A stretch of DNA of 64,000 nucleotides from CAZVGZ01 sp964627605. Its GTDB lineage: Bacteria > Latescibacterota > MWCZ01 > CAZVGZ01. The notes beneath the pieces were generated by a model. It was given only the letters and a program-made list of their open reading frames with translations. It made no database searches and was not told where the DNA came from. Positions 45,153 to 53,915 of this stretch are shown here, in pieces (the first letter of the stretch is position 1; each line of letters begins with the position of its first letter). The DNA lies in contig CAZVGZ010000001.1 in assembly GCA_964627605.1 (NCBI GenBank), positions 186,001 to 250,000 of the forward strand, written 5' to 3'. The position numbers and the translations under genes are program-made.

Positions 45153-46564
45153 TCACCAGGTGGAGACGCCGTGGTTCATCGGGTGGGCGATCTGTCCCAT
45201 TATCGTGTCGATGAGCGCCCAGAGGCCGATGGCGGTGAAGTCGCCGACGACTACCCCGATGGCGGCGGGCTTTATTCTACGGTATCCGGCTGCGCCCCCA
45301 TTCTAAGTACCACCACTCTGATCACCCATCCGATGAGTAGCGATAGCCAGAGCATTTCCATCGTTGCGCTTTCGGCGAGGGCGAAGGCGAACGGGTAGAG
45401 GGGCCACCACTGGAATTTGCGGTGAAGCCAGATGAACCGCAGCATCGCCGCCGCGCCGCCGATCATGGTGAGAAGAACGGCTGTGTTGGGGCCGCTACGG
45501 TGAAGGATATACCTCTCTGCGGTCTCCCAGGGCCATGCTGCGGTGAAATTGAATGTTTGGGGGTTTAGATACTGGGCGCCGTGGGTGTAGGCGATGTATA
45601 GAACAGCAGCGAGGCTGAAAATGGAAGCCAAGCCGACACCGGCAAACATGAAGCTCATCATGCGACCAGGCGAGATTTTGAGGACTGACGCCAATTTGAG
45701 TCCGTCCATCATGTTTGGTAGGATATTACCACGGGGCGCCATGGGCATCTGGTTACTCATGACCATCATACTGACTGTTCGCGGCGTCATGTGCTCAGTG
45801 CCGGTGATGAGCGATGTGTTTATCATCGGGTCGAGGCTCGCGCTGCACCAGAATATTCCCCCGTCGGCTATGACGCGGGCAAGAATGATGATTATCGCGA
45901 TCTGCACGATCAGCATCACCATCGCTGTGTCAAAGCCCATCCCAGAAGCGAGCGCCCAAGATAGATAGATCGCGCATCCACCGACTATCCCCCAGAGCGA
46001 CCATCCGAGAGCGCTGTCTTCAGATGATTCGGCGTCACCAGGATGCCATGTAAGGCGCCACGCCATTGAGAGACGCTCTCTAGCCGCCCACAACATATAG
46101 GCGACTGCGGCGAACGACGCACCAAGCCTGCTAAACCGAATCAGCATGCTGTAGCCGAAAGTCCAGTGCGCTGTATATGCCTGCTCGCCCTGCCCGATGC
46201 CCACCAAAAGCATAAGCCATCCGACGAATAGCATCCCCAGCTCGAAACCCCAGAACCCAGCGGACACATCGGCGCGCATGAGGATCGCGATGCCGATCAG
46301 GGCTAGGTGAATCTCCACAAATGTGGTATCGAAGAGGCTGCGGAGTGCAGCGTCTTTGATGTTGAACAGTATGGGGACGGTCCCGAAAGTTCCCAGACGA
46401 AGATATGGCACTGAGGGAAAGTGAAAATGAAGGCCTTCAAGGAGCCTGAGGAGGAAAGGCAGCCCTACAGCGAGCCAGAAGACCCAGTCAGAGAAGAGCC
46501 GTTTGTTGAACGTGGGCTCCTCCTCTTCCCCCAAAACAGCCAGAGGTATCTGCGCCTCCAGCAA
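45153..46564 (-). pseudogene. DUF6785/DUF6784-like membrane protein, frameshifted and N-truncated
   Basis: A multi-span membrane protein with at least ten helices (AVGLPFLLRLLEGLHFHFPS, GFDTAMVMLIVQIAIIIILA, MAPRGNILPNMMDGLKLASV, QWWPLYPFAFALAESATMEM). This pattern matches DUF6785/6784 proteins, oligopeptide-transporter-like families frequent in Poribacteria-type genomes. The printed frame stops at 45272, but with one more G in the GGGGG run (complement of 45295-45299) it continues GYRRIKPAAIGVVVGDFTAI and ends GQIAHPMNHGVSTW at 45153, just before a terminator. The N-terminal region expected for the family is missing: the start abuts a fragment of a second paralog. Confidence 0.7.
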
Positions 46565-46679
46565 ATCGGATAATCATCACGCGAATCTACCACCCGATGA
46601 ACACCGACAGCCAAAGATCTTCCATCGTCGCACTCTCAGCCAGCGCAAACCCAAACGGATATAACGGCCACCACGAATA
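46554..46679 (-). pseudogene. Fragment of a paralogous DUF6785-type protein
   Basis: In one frame the minus strand reads YSWWPLYPFGFALAESATME, DLWLSVFIGW, TAG (46587-46589), then IRVMIIRFAGG. It is a near copy of the C-terminal QWWPLYPFAFALAESATMEM region of the adjacent gene, so a second tandem copy once stood here. It has been reduced to about 40 codons and joined to the truncated start of its neighbour. Confidence 0.7.
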
Positions 46680-46759
46680 GCTTCTGGGCACAGATAACCA
46701 ACCTGCTGGACTCGCACGACAGGTTCGCCGTTATCAGACCGAACACCGTACAGGCGGGC

Positions 46760-47719
46760 GTGCGCGCTGCGGAGATGGCTGAACGGCCTCGTGAAGTGTT
46801 GAGCGAACTTGCCACCGGCAACACACGGTTCAAAGCGTTGTGGCAGCAGTTTTTGGACCGGCGGGCGCATGTCGCGGTAACACACGGCCAACCTTTGAGG
46901 TCCGGGCCCAAGGGCGGATTTGACAGGGCGATTATCGCCGCGATATCTCGACGCCCCCTTGATCCGACGGTAGCAGCGATGGTGGATTCAGGCAGACCGG
47001 TAGAGATAGATATCCGCACCTACATCGGCCCAGAGGGTGATCCCTCGCTCGTATCGGGTGTCGGTCCATCCGAGCTCTCCGACGAGTTGAAGGAAGAGAT
47101 CCGCGATCTGATGATGAGGTCGAGCCGACGAGCTCAGGGAGCACCAATCTACATCCCTCGGTTGATGAGAATCCCCGACTACGCTTTCTCACCTCTGCCT
47201 GGTACCGACGAAGCCGAAGACCTCAATCCCGACGCCTTTATGCAACTGGCCAGTCGCGTTGGGGTTAGCCGCGCCCTGGGGGTATTGCCTATTCTACCCA
47301 ACCTATCCGATTCCGTTCCCGCGCCTCTTCCACAGGTACCCGAGCAATACAACGCGATGCCCATAGGCCAAGTGATTCTCCGATGGCAGCGGCACGACAG
47401 CAGCGCAACGGCGGTTTTTGTTAGGAGATTTAGGATCTTTGGTGAGGACCACGGGCGCTGGCGACACGAGCTCCAGTCGTATCACGAGATTCTGCAGACA
47501 CGCCAGCAAGTTCTCACCTTGGCCGATTCATTGGCGGGCTCGACCGCACGATCGCGAGCAGTTGAGATTCCTCCGCTTCCCGACTCTCCCGGTTATCGGC
47601 GACCGCCAGGACAGAGAGCGGTTTACGATACGCTTCTCGCATAGGGTACCGTTGCGGAGCTAAAAGAGTGGAGAACTGCTCTAGAACGATGGCACGAGGA
47701 TGCCCGACAGCGGTGGTAA
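46760..47719 (+). pseudogene. Unknown protein, truncated and with internal TAG
   Basis: The frame from GTG 46760 gives 294 residues (VRAAEMAERPREVLSEL, HGQPLRSGPKGGFDRAIIAA, PIYIPRLMRIPDYAFSPLPG, QVILRWQRHDSSATAVFVRR) up to TAG at 47642, then continues in frame as VAELKEWRTALERWHEDARQ to TAA at 47717. The frame is also open upstream to the paralog fragment at about 46680, with no start codon there, so the N-terminus appears cut off. I do not recognise the family. Confidence 0.45.
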
Positions 47720-47820
47720 TCGTCGCAGGTACGTCGCAAATATGTTTGGCAGCCAGCCGGCGGTCAGAGGTTCTCTCTGGGCCGCAGAGGGTTCTTGCTT
47801 GATGCGTCCCGAAGAGCATA

Positions 47821-48888
47821 CTAACCGTAAAACCAGTCTACACCAATACGACGAACGCGGAGGCGGTTGAGAATGCCGCCGGTCTCCTCTGCTGATCCGG
47901 CACAGTAGGCCAGGAGTACGGCGTCGTCAAGCATGTGTATCGCGGTGTAGCAATATCCAGCGTCAGGATCATCTTCAAGAGCTCTGTGGTGTCCCCAGGT
48001 GGCTCCGTCATCGCTGCTGATGGCTGAGACCAGCGGGGTGCGCTGCTCGCTGTTATCTGGATGCGGGAACCTGCCTGAATGATCGTTCCATACCGCCAGC
48101 AGGTCGCCGCTGGGCAGTCTTTTCACGGACATTGGGGATGTCGGAGAGTGGAATTCAGTCGGCTCAGGTTGAGACCAGGTTTGACCCTGGTCGCTGGAAC
48201 AGCTCGCCCACTGTCTGCCGGTGCTGGTCCTAAGCCACGAGAACAGCCGCTCGTCTTTGAGCTCAATAACTCCAGGTTCTTGTATCCCTGCGCTACTGTG
48301 TTCAGGTAGCGCCCACCATGTCTCGGCTTCGGTCCAGGTCTCGCCACAGTCGTCTGATAGGTAGAAAAACAACACCCCGCGACTGTCCATCGTTGACCAC
48401 TCTGACCGACTTTCGGCCTTCATACGGTGAAACGACGCTGGCACGACAAGTCGCCCCGATGAAAGCTGAATCATTCTGTCGTTGTTTACGACAAAGTATC
48501 CAGGCGCTGCAATCGCCAAAATCGGATCGCTCCAACTCTCGGCATCATCGGCTGTGATACTGATCCTCACTCGGCAGTCGTGCCAACCGTGCTTGATGAG
48601 GTAGCCAAGGAGAGCCCTACCGTCGTTTAAACGCAGCAGCGAGACGCTCATCACGTTCATGTCGCCTTGGTTCGTGACCAAAATCTGGTCGCTGTCATCC
48701 CACGACTTGCCGTCGTCATTAGAATAGCGCACGGCTATGTGTGCTGGCGCGTTGTCACCGCCATCGTCGCCAACGAAGTGTGTATATGCGAACATAATCC
48801 GACCGTCGCTCAGCGTAAGAAAACTGCCCTCAGAGTTGCGCGGGTTGTTCCCTGTCGGGTCAAGCTGAAGAACGATGTCGTTTGTCAT
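47821..48888 (-). CDS. Sialidase-fold (BNR repeat) protein
   Basis: A 355-residue six-bladed propeller of the exo-alpha-sialidase superfamily. Four Asp-box motifs (S-x-D-x-G-x-x-W) are visible: SNDDGKSW, SDDCGETW, SSDQGQTW and SSDDGATW, with a start GSFLTLSDGRIMFAYTHF that fits blade one. No signal peptide is present, so it may act in the cytoplasm or need another export route. Such proteins in environmental bacteria often process host or algal glycans, but without sialidase-specific arginines confirmed the substrate is open. Confidence 0.82.
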   Translation of the reverse strand: MTNDIVLQLDPTGNNPRNSEGSFLTLSDGRIMFAYTHFVGDDGGDNAPAHIAVRYSNDDGKSWDDSDQILVTNQGDMNVMSVSLLRLNDGRALLGYLIKHGWHDCRVRISITADDAESWSDPILAIAAPGYFVVNNDRMIQLSSGRLVVPASFHRMKAESRSEWSTMDSRGVLFFYLSDDCGETWTEAETWWALPEHSSAGIQEPGVIELKDERLFSWLRTSTGRQWASCSSDQGQTWSQPEPTEFHSPTSPMSVKRLPSGDLLAVWNDHSGRFPHPDNSEQRTPLVSAISSDDGATWGHHRALEDDPDAGYCYTAIHMLDDAVLLAYCAGSAEETGGILNRLRVRRIGVDWFYG

Positions 48889-48982
48889 TGGTGTCTGTCC
48901 CTATTTTTCGGTTAGTGTTTCAATCTATGCGATGGTGTTCTTGCCTACCTCTGCCACCTGATCGATCCCATACGTCTATAAA

Positions 48983-49038
48983 TGCGCGGCCGCACAACAG
49001 ATGTGCGCAGAATGCGCAGGATTGCGCCAGAAATGCGC
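48983..49038. repeat. Helically spaced TGCGC repeats
   Basis: TGCGC occurs at 48983, 49004, 49013, 49023 and 49034, intervals of 21, 9, 10 and 11 bases, about one DNA turn each with one slot skipped. It lies between the sialidase gene start and the LUD-domain remnant. It could be a binding-site array or chance in GC-rich DNA. Confidence 0.4.
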
Positions 49039-49044
49039 GAAAAA

Positions 49045-49239
49045 CTACTTAGTTCCAGTGTCATCAAGGAGCATCACGTGCACTTCCGAAGGACCGTGGA
49101 CACCGATCATCAGATTCAGCTCAATGTCCGCTGTTTTGCTGGGGCCGGTGATCATGTTGATGCATGATGATAGTCGGTCGGGGTAGTCGCTGCGGATGGT
49201 GGAGGTCAACTGGCGCTCGAGAAACCGTCGAGTATAAAG
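49045..49239 (-). pseudogene. LUD-domain (LutC-like) C-terminal remnant
   Basis: Directly after the accC stop, the minus strand encodes FLERQLTSTIRSDYPDRLSS, then NMITGPSKTADIELNLMIGV and HGPSEVHVMLLDDTGTK before TAG at 49045. This matches the C-terminal end of LutC/LUD proteins (ITGPSRTADIE and HGP motifs) used in lactate oxidation. Only about 63 codons remain and there is no start, so it is a deletion scar at the end of the accC operon. Confidence 0.7.
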
Positions 49240-50586
49240 TCAGTTGCCCAGCTTGGACTCGACGAACGTCAAGTCGTAGTCGCCAGCGCGAAAGCTTGGA
49301 TGGGCCATAACAGCCTGGTGGAACGGGATGGTTGTTGGGACGCCATCGATGTAGAACTCCTCCAAAGAGCGTTCCATTCGAGCGATCGCCTCATCGCGGC
49401 AGTCGCCGTGGGTTATCAGCTTAGCGATCATCGAGTCGTAATACTGTGGAATCTGGTAGTTGTCGTAAACGTGGGTATCCACGCGGACGCCAAAACCGCC
49501 TGGTGTGTGGAAATAGGTGATCGTGCCAGGCGTCGGTCTGAAATCGGCTTTGGTGTCCTCGGCGTTTATTCGGCATTCGATGGAGTGCCCGGTGAGCGCC
49601 ACATCTTCCTGCCCAAACGACAGTGGTGCCTCTGCTGCGATGCTGATCTGCTCTTTTACTATGTCTATCCCAGTCGCCATTTCAGTGACCGGGTGTTCGA
49701 CCTGAACCCGGGTGTTCATCTCCATGAAGTAGAACCGCTCACCATCACTGTCCAGGAGAAACTCAATGGTGCCAGCGTTGCGATAGTCAACCGCTTTGGC
49801 CCCTGCCACCGCAGCCTCTCCCATCGCTTTCCTGACCTCATTAGATATACCTGGGGAAGGCGCTTCCTCAAGAAGTTTTTGGCTCCGGCGCTGGATGCTA
49901 CAGTTTCGCTCACCAAGGTGGATGGTGCCGCCGCGTTGATCGCCCAAAATCTGTACCTCAACATGCCGTGGGTTCACGACTCGTTTTTCCAGGTAGAGCG
50001 ATCCATCTCCGAAGACCGCCTCCGCCTCGGCGCTAGAGACAGCGAACGCCCGCGCTATCTGATCGGAGCTGTCAACGTAGCGTATGCCCCGTCCGCCGCC
50101 GCCGGAGACGGCCTTGACAACAACAGGATAGCCGATCTGGTCGGCGACCTCACGGGCGTGGGCGACCGACTCCACAACACCCTCAGAGCCTGGAACCACC
50201 GGAACCCCTGCTTCAGCCATTATCCGTTTTGCTGATGCTTTGTCGCCTAGAAGCCTGATCTGGGCTGCGGTTGGACCGATGAACGAGAGTTCGCACGCCT
50301 CTGCTATCTCTGCGAAGCGAGCGTTCTCTGCGAGAAATCCATAGCCAGGATGAATCGCTTGCGCCCCGGTGACCTCCGCTGCCGAGATAATGGCCGGGAT
50401 GTTGTTGTAACTGCGGTCCGGCGGCGCTGGGCCGATGCATACGTCTTCGTCGGCCAACCTGACGTGGAGGCTCATCTCGTCGGCTTCGGAGTAGACGGCG
50501 ACGGTTCCTATGCCCATCTCTTTGCAGGCGCGGATGACCCGCAGCGCTATCTCACCACGATTTGCAACAAGTATCTTGTCAAACAT
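49240..50586 (-). CDS. accC: Acetyl-CoA carboxylase, biotin carboxylase subunit
   Basis: A 448-residue biotin carboxylase that carboxylates biotin on AccB with ATP and bicarbonate, the first step of fatty acid synthesis. It has FDKILVANRGEIALRVIRAC at the start, HPGYGFLAENARFAE, the ATP-grasp KAVSGGGGRGIRYV, HLGERNCSIQRRSQKLLEEA and EMNTRVQVEHPVTEMATGID with the catalytic Arg and Glu. Full length. It follows accB by 84 bases in the efp-accB-accC operon. Confidence 0.97.
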   Translation of the reverse strand: MFDKILVANRGEIALRVIRACKEMGIGTVAVYSEADEMSLHVRLADEDVCIGPAPPDRSYNNIPAIISAAEVTGAQAIHPGYGFLAENARFAEIAEACELSFIGPTAAQIRLLGDKASAKRIMAEAGVPVVPGSEGVVESVAHAREVADQIGYPVVVKAVSGGGGRGIRYVDSSDQIARAFAVSSAEAEAVFGDGSLYLEKRVVNPRHVEVQILGDQRGGTIHLGERNCSIQRRSQKLLEEAPSPGISNEVRKAMGEAAVAGAKAVDYRNAGTIEFLLDSDGERFYFMEMNTRVQVEHPVTEMATGIDIVKEQISIAAEAPLSFGQEDVALTGHSIECRINAEDTKADFRPTPGTITYFHTPGGFGVRVDTHVYDNYQIPQYYDSMIAKLITHGDCRDEAIARMERSLEEFYIDGVPTTIPFHQAVMAHPSFRAGDYDLTFVESKLGN

Positions 50587-50670
50587 ATTTTCTATTCGTC
50601 GTCGGGGACCAGGTGGTCGTCGGAGGCAAGAATATGGCTGTCAGGCTAGTAGACCATCATCAAGAGCGGA

Positions 50671-51123
50671 TCAACCTGGGCGAATCGTAAGAAGGGGTTG
50701 TCCAAACTCCACCGGCTGGCCGTTCTCCACCAGTATCGCCTCGACGGTGCCCGTTATGTCGGCCTCGATCTCGTTCATTAGCTTCATGGCTTCGACAATA
50801 CACAGCACCTGTCCGATCTGAACTCCGTCGCCGACACCCACAAAAGGATCGGCGTCTGGTGAGGGCGAGCGATAGAATGTACCAACCATTGGTGATTTGA
50901 GCGCGTGGCCGTCGGCCTCTTCAGGGGCCGAAGGCTGCTCCTGCACCGTTTGCGGAGCCTGAGATAAATCTGTGGCAGACCGCGTATAGGAGATATGCGG
51001 CGGCGCACCAGAAGATTTGACTATCCGTATTTTCTCGTCGCCCTGGGCGACTTCGAGCTCAGATATCTCACTGGCTTCAACCAGCTCAATGAGAGCGCGA
51101 ATCTCAGCCAATTTCACAAACAT
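50671..51123 (-). CDS. accB: Biotin carboxyl carrier protein
   Basis: A 150-residue BCCP. The N-terminal helix region (LAEIRALIELVEASEISELE) is followed by a linker rich in Pro, Ala and Glu and the biotinyl domain with VEAMKLMNEIEADITG, where the Lys of AMKLM carries biotin. It supplies carboxybiotin to acetyl-CoA carboxylase. ATG 51123 (MFVKLAEIRA) is favoured because it starts the family pattern; an ATG at 51165 gives 14 more residues and cannot be excluded because GGCGGGGAG lies very close to 51123. It lies 83 bases after efp. Confidence 0.95.
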   Translation of the reverse strand: MFVKLAEIRALIELVEASEISELEVAQGDEKIRIVKSSGAPPHISYTRSATDLSQAPQTVQEQPSAPEEADGHALKSPMVGTFYRSPSPDADPFVGVGDGVQIGQVLCIVEAMKLMNEIEADITGTVEAILVENGQPVEFGQPLLTIRPG

Positions 51124-51206
51124 CTCCCCGCCAAGATGGTTTTTTCTAGAACCTAGCTGCACCATCGTTGGGCGTTTTTTTTGGCTTACAGTTCCATGCG
51201 ATAGGG

Positions 51207-51767
51207 CTAATTGACACGCTCCATATAATCGCCGGTGCGTGTATCCACCCTGACGGTGGTGCCCTCCTCCAAAAACAGAGGCACCATAACCGTCGCTCCT
51301 GATTCCAATGTCGCTGGTTTGGTACCGCCCTGAGCGGTGTCACCGCGAACACCAGGGTCGGTCTGCACCACCTTTAGCTCAACGTGGGCTGGCAGCTCTA
51401 CCGAGAGGGCGCGGCCTTTGCCCACGACGACAGTACATATCTCATTTTCACGCATCAGTCCGATGATGTCAGTGACCAGCGCCTGATTTACCGCCGACTG
51501 TTCGTAGGTGTTCTGATCCATAAAATAATAAATATCGCCGGTGTTGTAGAGGTACTCCATCTGCCGACGCTCCACGCGCACCTCTTCGAGCTTGGTGCCA
51601 GAATCGAATGTTCGCTCCAAGATCGACCCGGTCTCGACGTTTCTAAGTTTTGTGCGGACAAACGCTCCGCCTTTGCCTGGCTTGACGTGTTGAAATTCGA
51701 CTATTGTCATCGTCGCACCATCCAGATCAAATGTAAAGCCGTTGCGAAAATCCTTGGTTGTCGCCAC
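51207..51767 (-). CDS. efp: Elongation factor P
   Basis: A 186-residue EF-P, the tRNA-shaped factor that rescues ribosomes stalled at polyproline. It has TIVEFQHVKPGKGGAFVRTK, where Lys in PGKGG is the usual modification site, LRNVETGSILERTFDSGTKL and the C-terminal RVDTRTGDYMERVN typical of the family. No modification enzymes (EpmA or others) are in the window. It follows the Xaa-Pro peptidase gene by 58 bases, the classical pepP/pepQ-efp-accB-accC order. Confidence 0.97.
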   Translation of the reverse strand: MATTKDFRNGFTFDLDGATMTIVEFQHVKPGKGGAFVRTKLRNVETGSILERTFDSGTKLEEVRVERRQMEYLYNTGDIYYFMDQNTYEQSAVNQALVTDIIGLMRENEICTVVVGKGRALSVELPAHVELKVVQTDPGVRGDTAQGGTKPATLESGATVMVPLFLEEGTTVRVDTRTGDYMERVN

Positions 51768-51825
51768 TACTGTTCCCCTTCCAGTGGCCGAGCTACTGTC
51801 GGCCTATCTGATCGCCTCTACTCTG

Positions 51826-52914
51826 TCAGTGATCAACAATCATCAGCTCTTTTGGAGTGGTGGTAAGATTTCGGTGGGTTTTCCCGGTTATCACTATAAG
51901 GTCTTCTGTCCGCACGCCTCCCCACCCTGGTAGATAGATACCCGGTTCGATGGTGATGACCATACCGTTTTTGAGAATCTGCTCGCTTTTCGCAGAGATT
52001 CTTGGGTCCTCGTGAACGTTGAGACCGACGCCGTGCCCTAGCGAGTGCCCGAAGGCGTCGCCGTAACCAGCATCGTGGATCACCTCACGGGCACATTCGT
52101 CCAGATCGCTGGCCGCCACCGACTCACCTGCCATCTCCAGTGCCGCGTCCTGCGCGCGTCCGACTATATCGTGAACCTCTACCAGCTTGTCGCTCGGCGG
52201 CCCCATACTGATGGTGCGGGTAAGGTCGGAGGCGTACCCCTCATAAAATACTCCGAAATCAATCGTTACCATTTCGCCAGATTCGACGATCTTTTCGGTG
52301 GCGACTCCGTGAGGTAGCGCCGCCCTTTTCCCAGAAGCGACGATGGTGCCAAAACAGGTGCTTTCGGCACCGCGCAGCCTGGCTTGATAGTCGATCTCGG
52401 CACCAACTTCTCGCTCCGTCATCCCCACTCTAATGCGGTCCACCACCTCCAGCAAGACAGCGTCGGTGATCTCTTGCGCTTTGGCGATAAGCTCTATCTC
52501 ATGTTGGTCCTTGATCGCGGCTTGAGGGTCCACCAGCCCGCTTATCGGTACCCACTCAATCCCATTAGTGTCAGCTGTAAGGGTTGCGAAATCTTTGTAG
52601 GAGAGTATCGCGCTCTGAAACGCGATCCGCGAACCGCTCGCGCGCTCGGTGGCAAGCTCTTTTACCCTTGGGATCATGCCATCTTTGGCGATGACCAGCT
52701 CGCAGTGAGGTGATTCGCCTGCGGCCTGCTCTTCATACCTGAAATCAGTAACGAGGTGCTGACCATCTTCAAAAACAAGCAGAGCACCTGACGACCCGCT
52801 GAAGCCGGAGAGATATCTTACGTGCTCCAGTTTAGAGATTAGCGCAGCCTGACAACCCTCGTTGGACAACTGCTGTCGCAAGGCATCGATGCGGAGTAGT
52901 GCAGTTTCGATCAT
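51826..52914 (-). CDS. Xaa-Pro aminopeptidase/dipeptidase (M24)
   Basis: A 362-residue M24 metallopeptidase that releases the N-terminal residue next to proline. Metal ligands are visible: Asp in VTIDFGVFYEGYASDLTRTI (two Asp), His in FGHSLGHGVGLNVHE, Glu in ITIEPGIYLP and Glu in GVRTEDLIVIT. The N-terminal creatinase-like domain is present. ATG 52914 (MIETALLRIDALRQ) is chosen; the longer frame from 52971 lacks domain-like sequence. Context upstream of efp matches many genomes where this peptidase pairs with EF-P. Confidence 0.93.
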   Translation of the reverse strand: MIETALLRIDALRQQLSNEGCQAALISKLEHVRYLSGFSGSSGALLVFEDGQHLVTDFRYEEQAAGESPHCELVIAKDGMIPRVKELATERASGSRIAFQSAILSYKDFATLTADTNGIEWVPISGLVDPQAAIKDQHEIELIAKAQEITDAVLLEVVDRIRVGMTEREVGAEIDYQARLRGAESTCFGTIVASGKRAALPHGVATEKIVESGEMVTIDFGVFYEGYASDLTRTISMGPPSDKLVEVHDIVGRAQDAALEMAGESVAASDLDECAREVIHDAGYGDAFGHSLGHGVGLNVHEDPRISAKSEQILKNGMVITIEPGIYLPGWGGVRTEDLIVITGKTHRNLTTTPKELMIVDH

Positions 52915-53218
52915 ATGCTTGTTACAGAGGTAGGTGCAGGGCCGACGTTTTGAACTTGTCAAACGTACCATTTGGCGATGGCAAGGTCAATTGTTTCAGA
53001 AGGGGGAGCGATGCCGTCGCGCCGGACTCCAGGTAAAACTAGACCGCACTGAAAGCGAACCTGTCTGTCGATGGGGAACAGAAGCATCGTCTCGTGCTGG
53101 CAGGTGTGTAACATTTCGCTGGCGAGCGTATCTGAAAGTGGTGTAACACCAAAAACGCTTAACGCTCTTGACCTGCCCCTCATAGTCGGTCCACTTTGAA
53201 AGTTAGTATTGGGCCATC
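52915..53218. other. Intergenic region upstream of the peptidase operon
   Basis: Between the divergent peptidase and kinase-remnant genes. The longest possible coding stretch is on the minus strand (53183 to 52959, 74 codons, ending IDLAIAKWYV), without a ribosome site or recognised family. The promoter of the pepP/pepQ-efp-acc operon should lie here but none is convincing. Confidence 0.35.
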
Positions 53219-53682
53219 GTGAGTGTGTGGGGTCGGGGGGAGCTCCAAAACTCTTTTGAGCGGCAGCGCGAGTTGGCTGAAGAGCTTAAAGATGCTTTGG
53301 AAGCCGAAAAAGAGCCGGCGGCCTTGAAGTCACGATTCGTCTCAATGGCATCTCATGAGTTTAGAACGCCACTGTCGATGATAATGTCGTCGGCAGACAT
53401 GATTACTAGATACGGCGATCGCATGGACGCGGAGCAGCACGCCGAGAGGCTGGAGAAGATCCTCCTGATCGGCAGGGCAGACGCCAATCATCTAGAGTTC
53501 GATTCGGCGCGAATAGACGGAAGAGAGTGCAGGAACCCACCACATCAACTTCACCGCTGTAGGGGAAGCGATAGCCGATGTAGACGAGAAGCTTGTTCGA
53601 CTGGTGTTGACCAATCTTCTCTCCAACGCTATTAAGTAATAATCCGAAAGGAACAACTGTGACCGTCGCGTTTCCGTGCTAG
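53219..53682 (+). pseudogene. Histidine kinase remnant
   Basis: The frame from 53219 has a coiled-coil (FERQRELAEELKDALEAEKE) leading into a HisKA H-box, SRFVSMASHEFRTPLSMIMS, with the phospho-accepting His. After a frameshift it continues INFTAVGEAIADVDEKLVRL and the N-box LTNLLSNAIK, then two stops, and finally NPKGTTVTVAFPC in another frame to TAG at about 53680. The G boxes of the ATPase are missing. It is a decayed sensor kinase; its receiver partner is not nearby. Confidence 0.75.
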
Positions 53683-53915
53683 CTGCACGGCGGGTCGTCT
53701 TTTCCAGCGATATCCAAGGGGCGAATCTTTTCTTTGTCGGTGTTGTGAATTCATGTGGGGGCGCCCACATATCCACTCGAAAATAAGCAAAACGTTTTTG
53801 AATCTGCCGCGAGGGAGAAACCCCAAGAGAACGTGTGGGCAAGCGGCGGTGATATGTAGAGTGGTGATAGATGAGCTATCATCGATACGAATCGAATTAG
53901 TTGTGGAGGTTGAGA

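Noticed and set aside
49300..50235. A 311-codon plus-strand open frame.
   Set aside because: It is the shadow of accC; no family pattern or ribosome site.
53753..53770. Hairpin ATGTGGG/CCCACAT upstream of the DegT gene.
   Set aside because: No T tract follows on either strand and it lies in decayed kinase sequence, so no terminator role can be supported.
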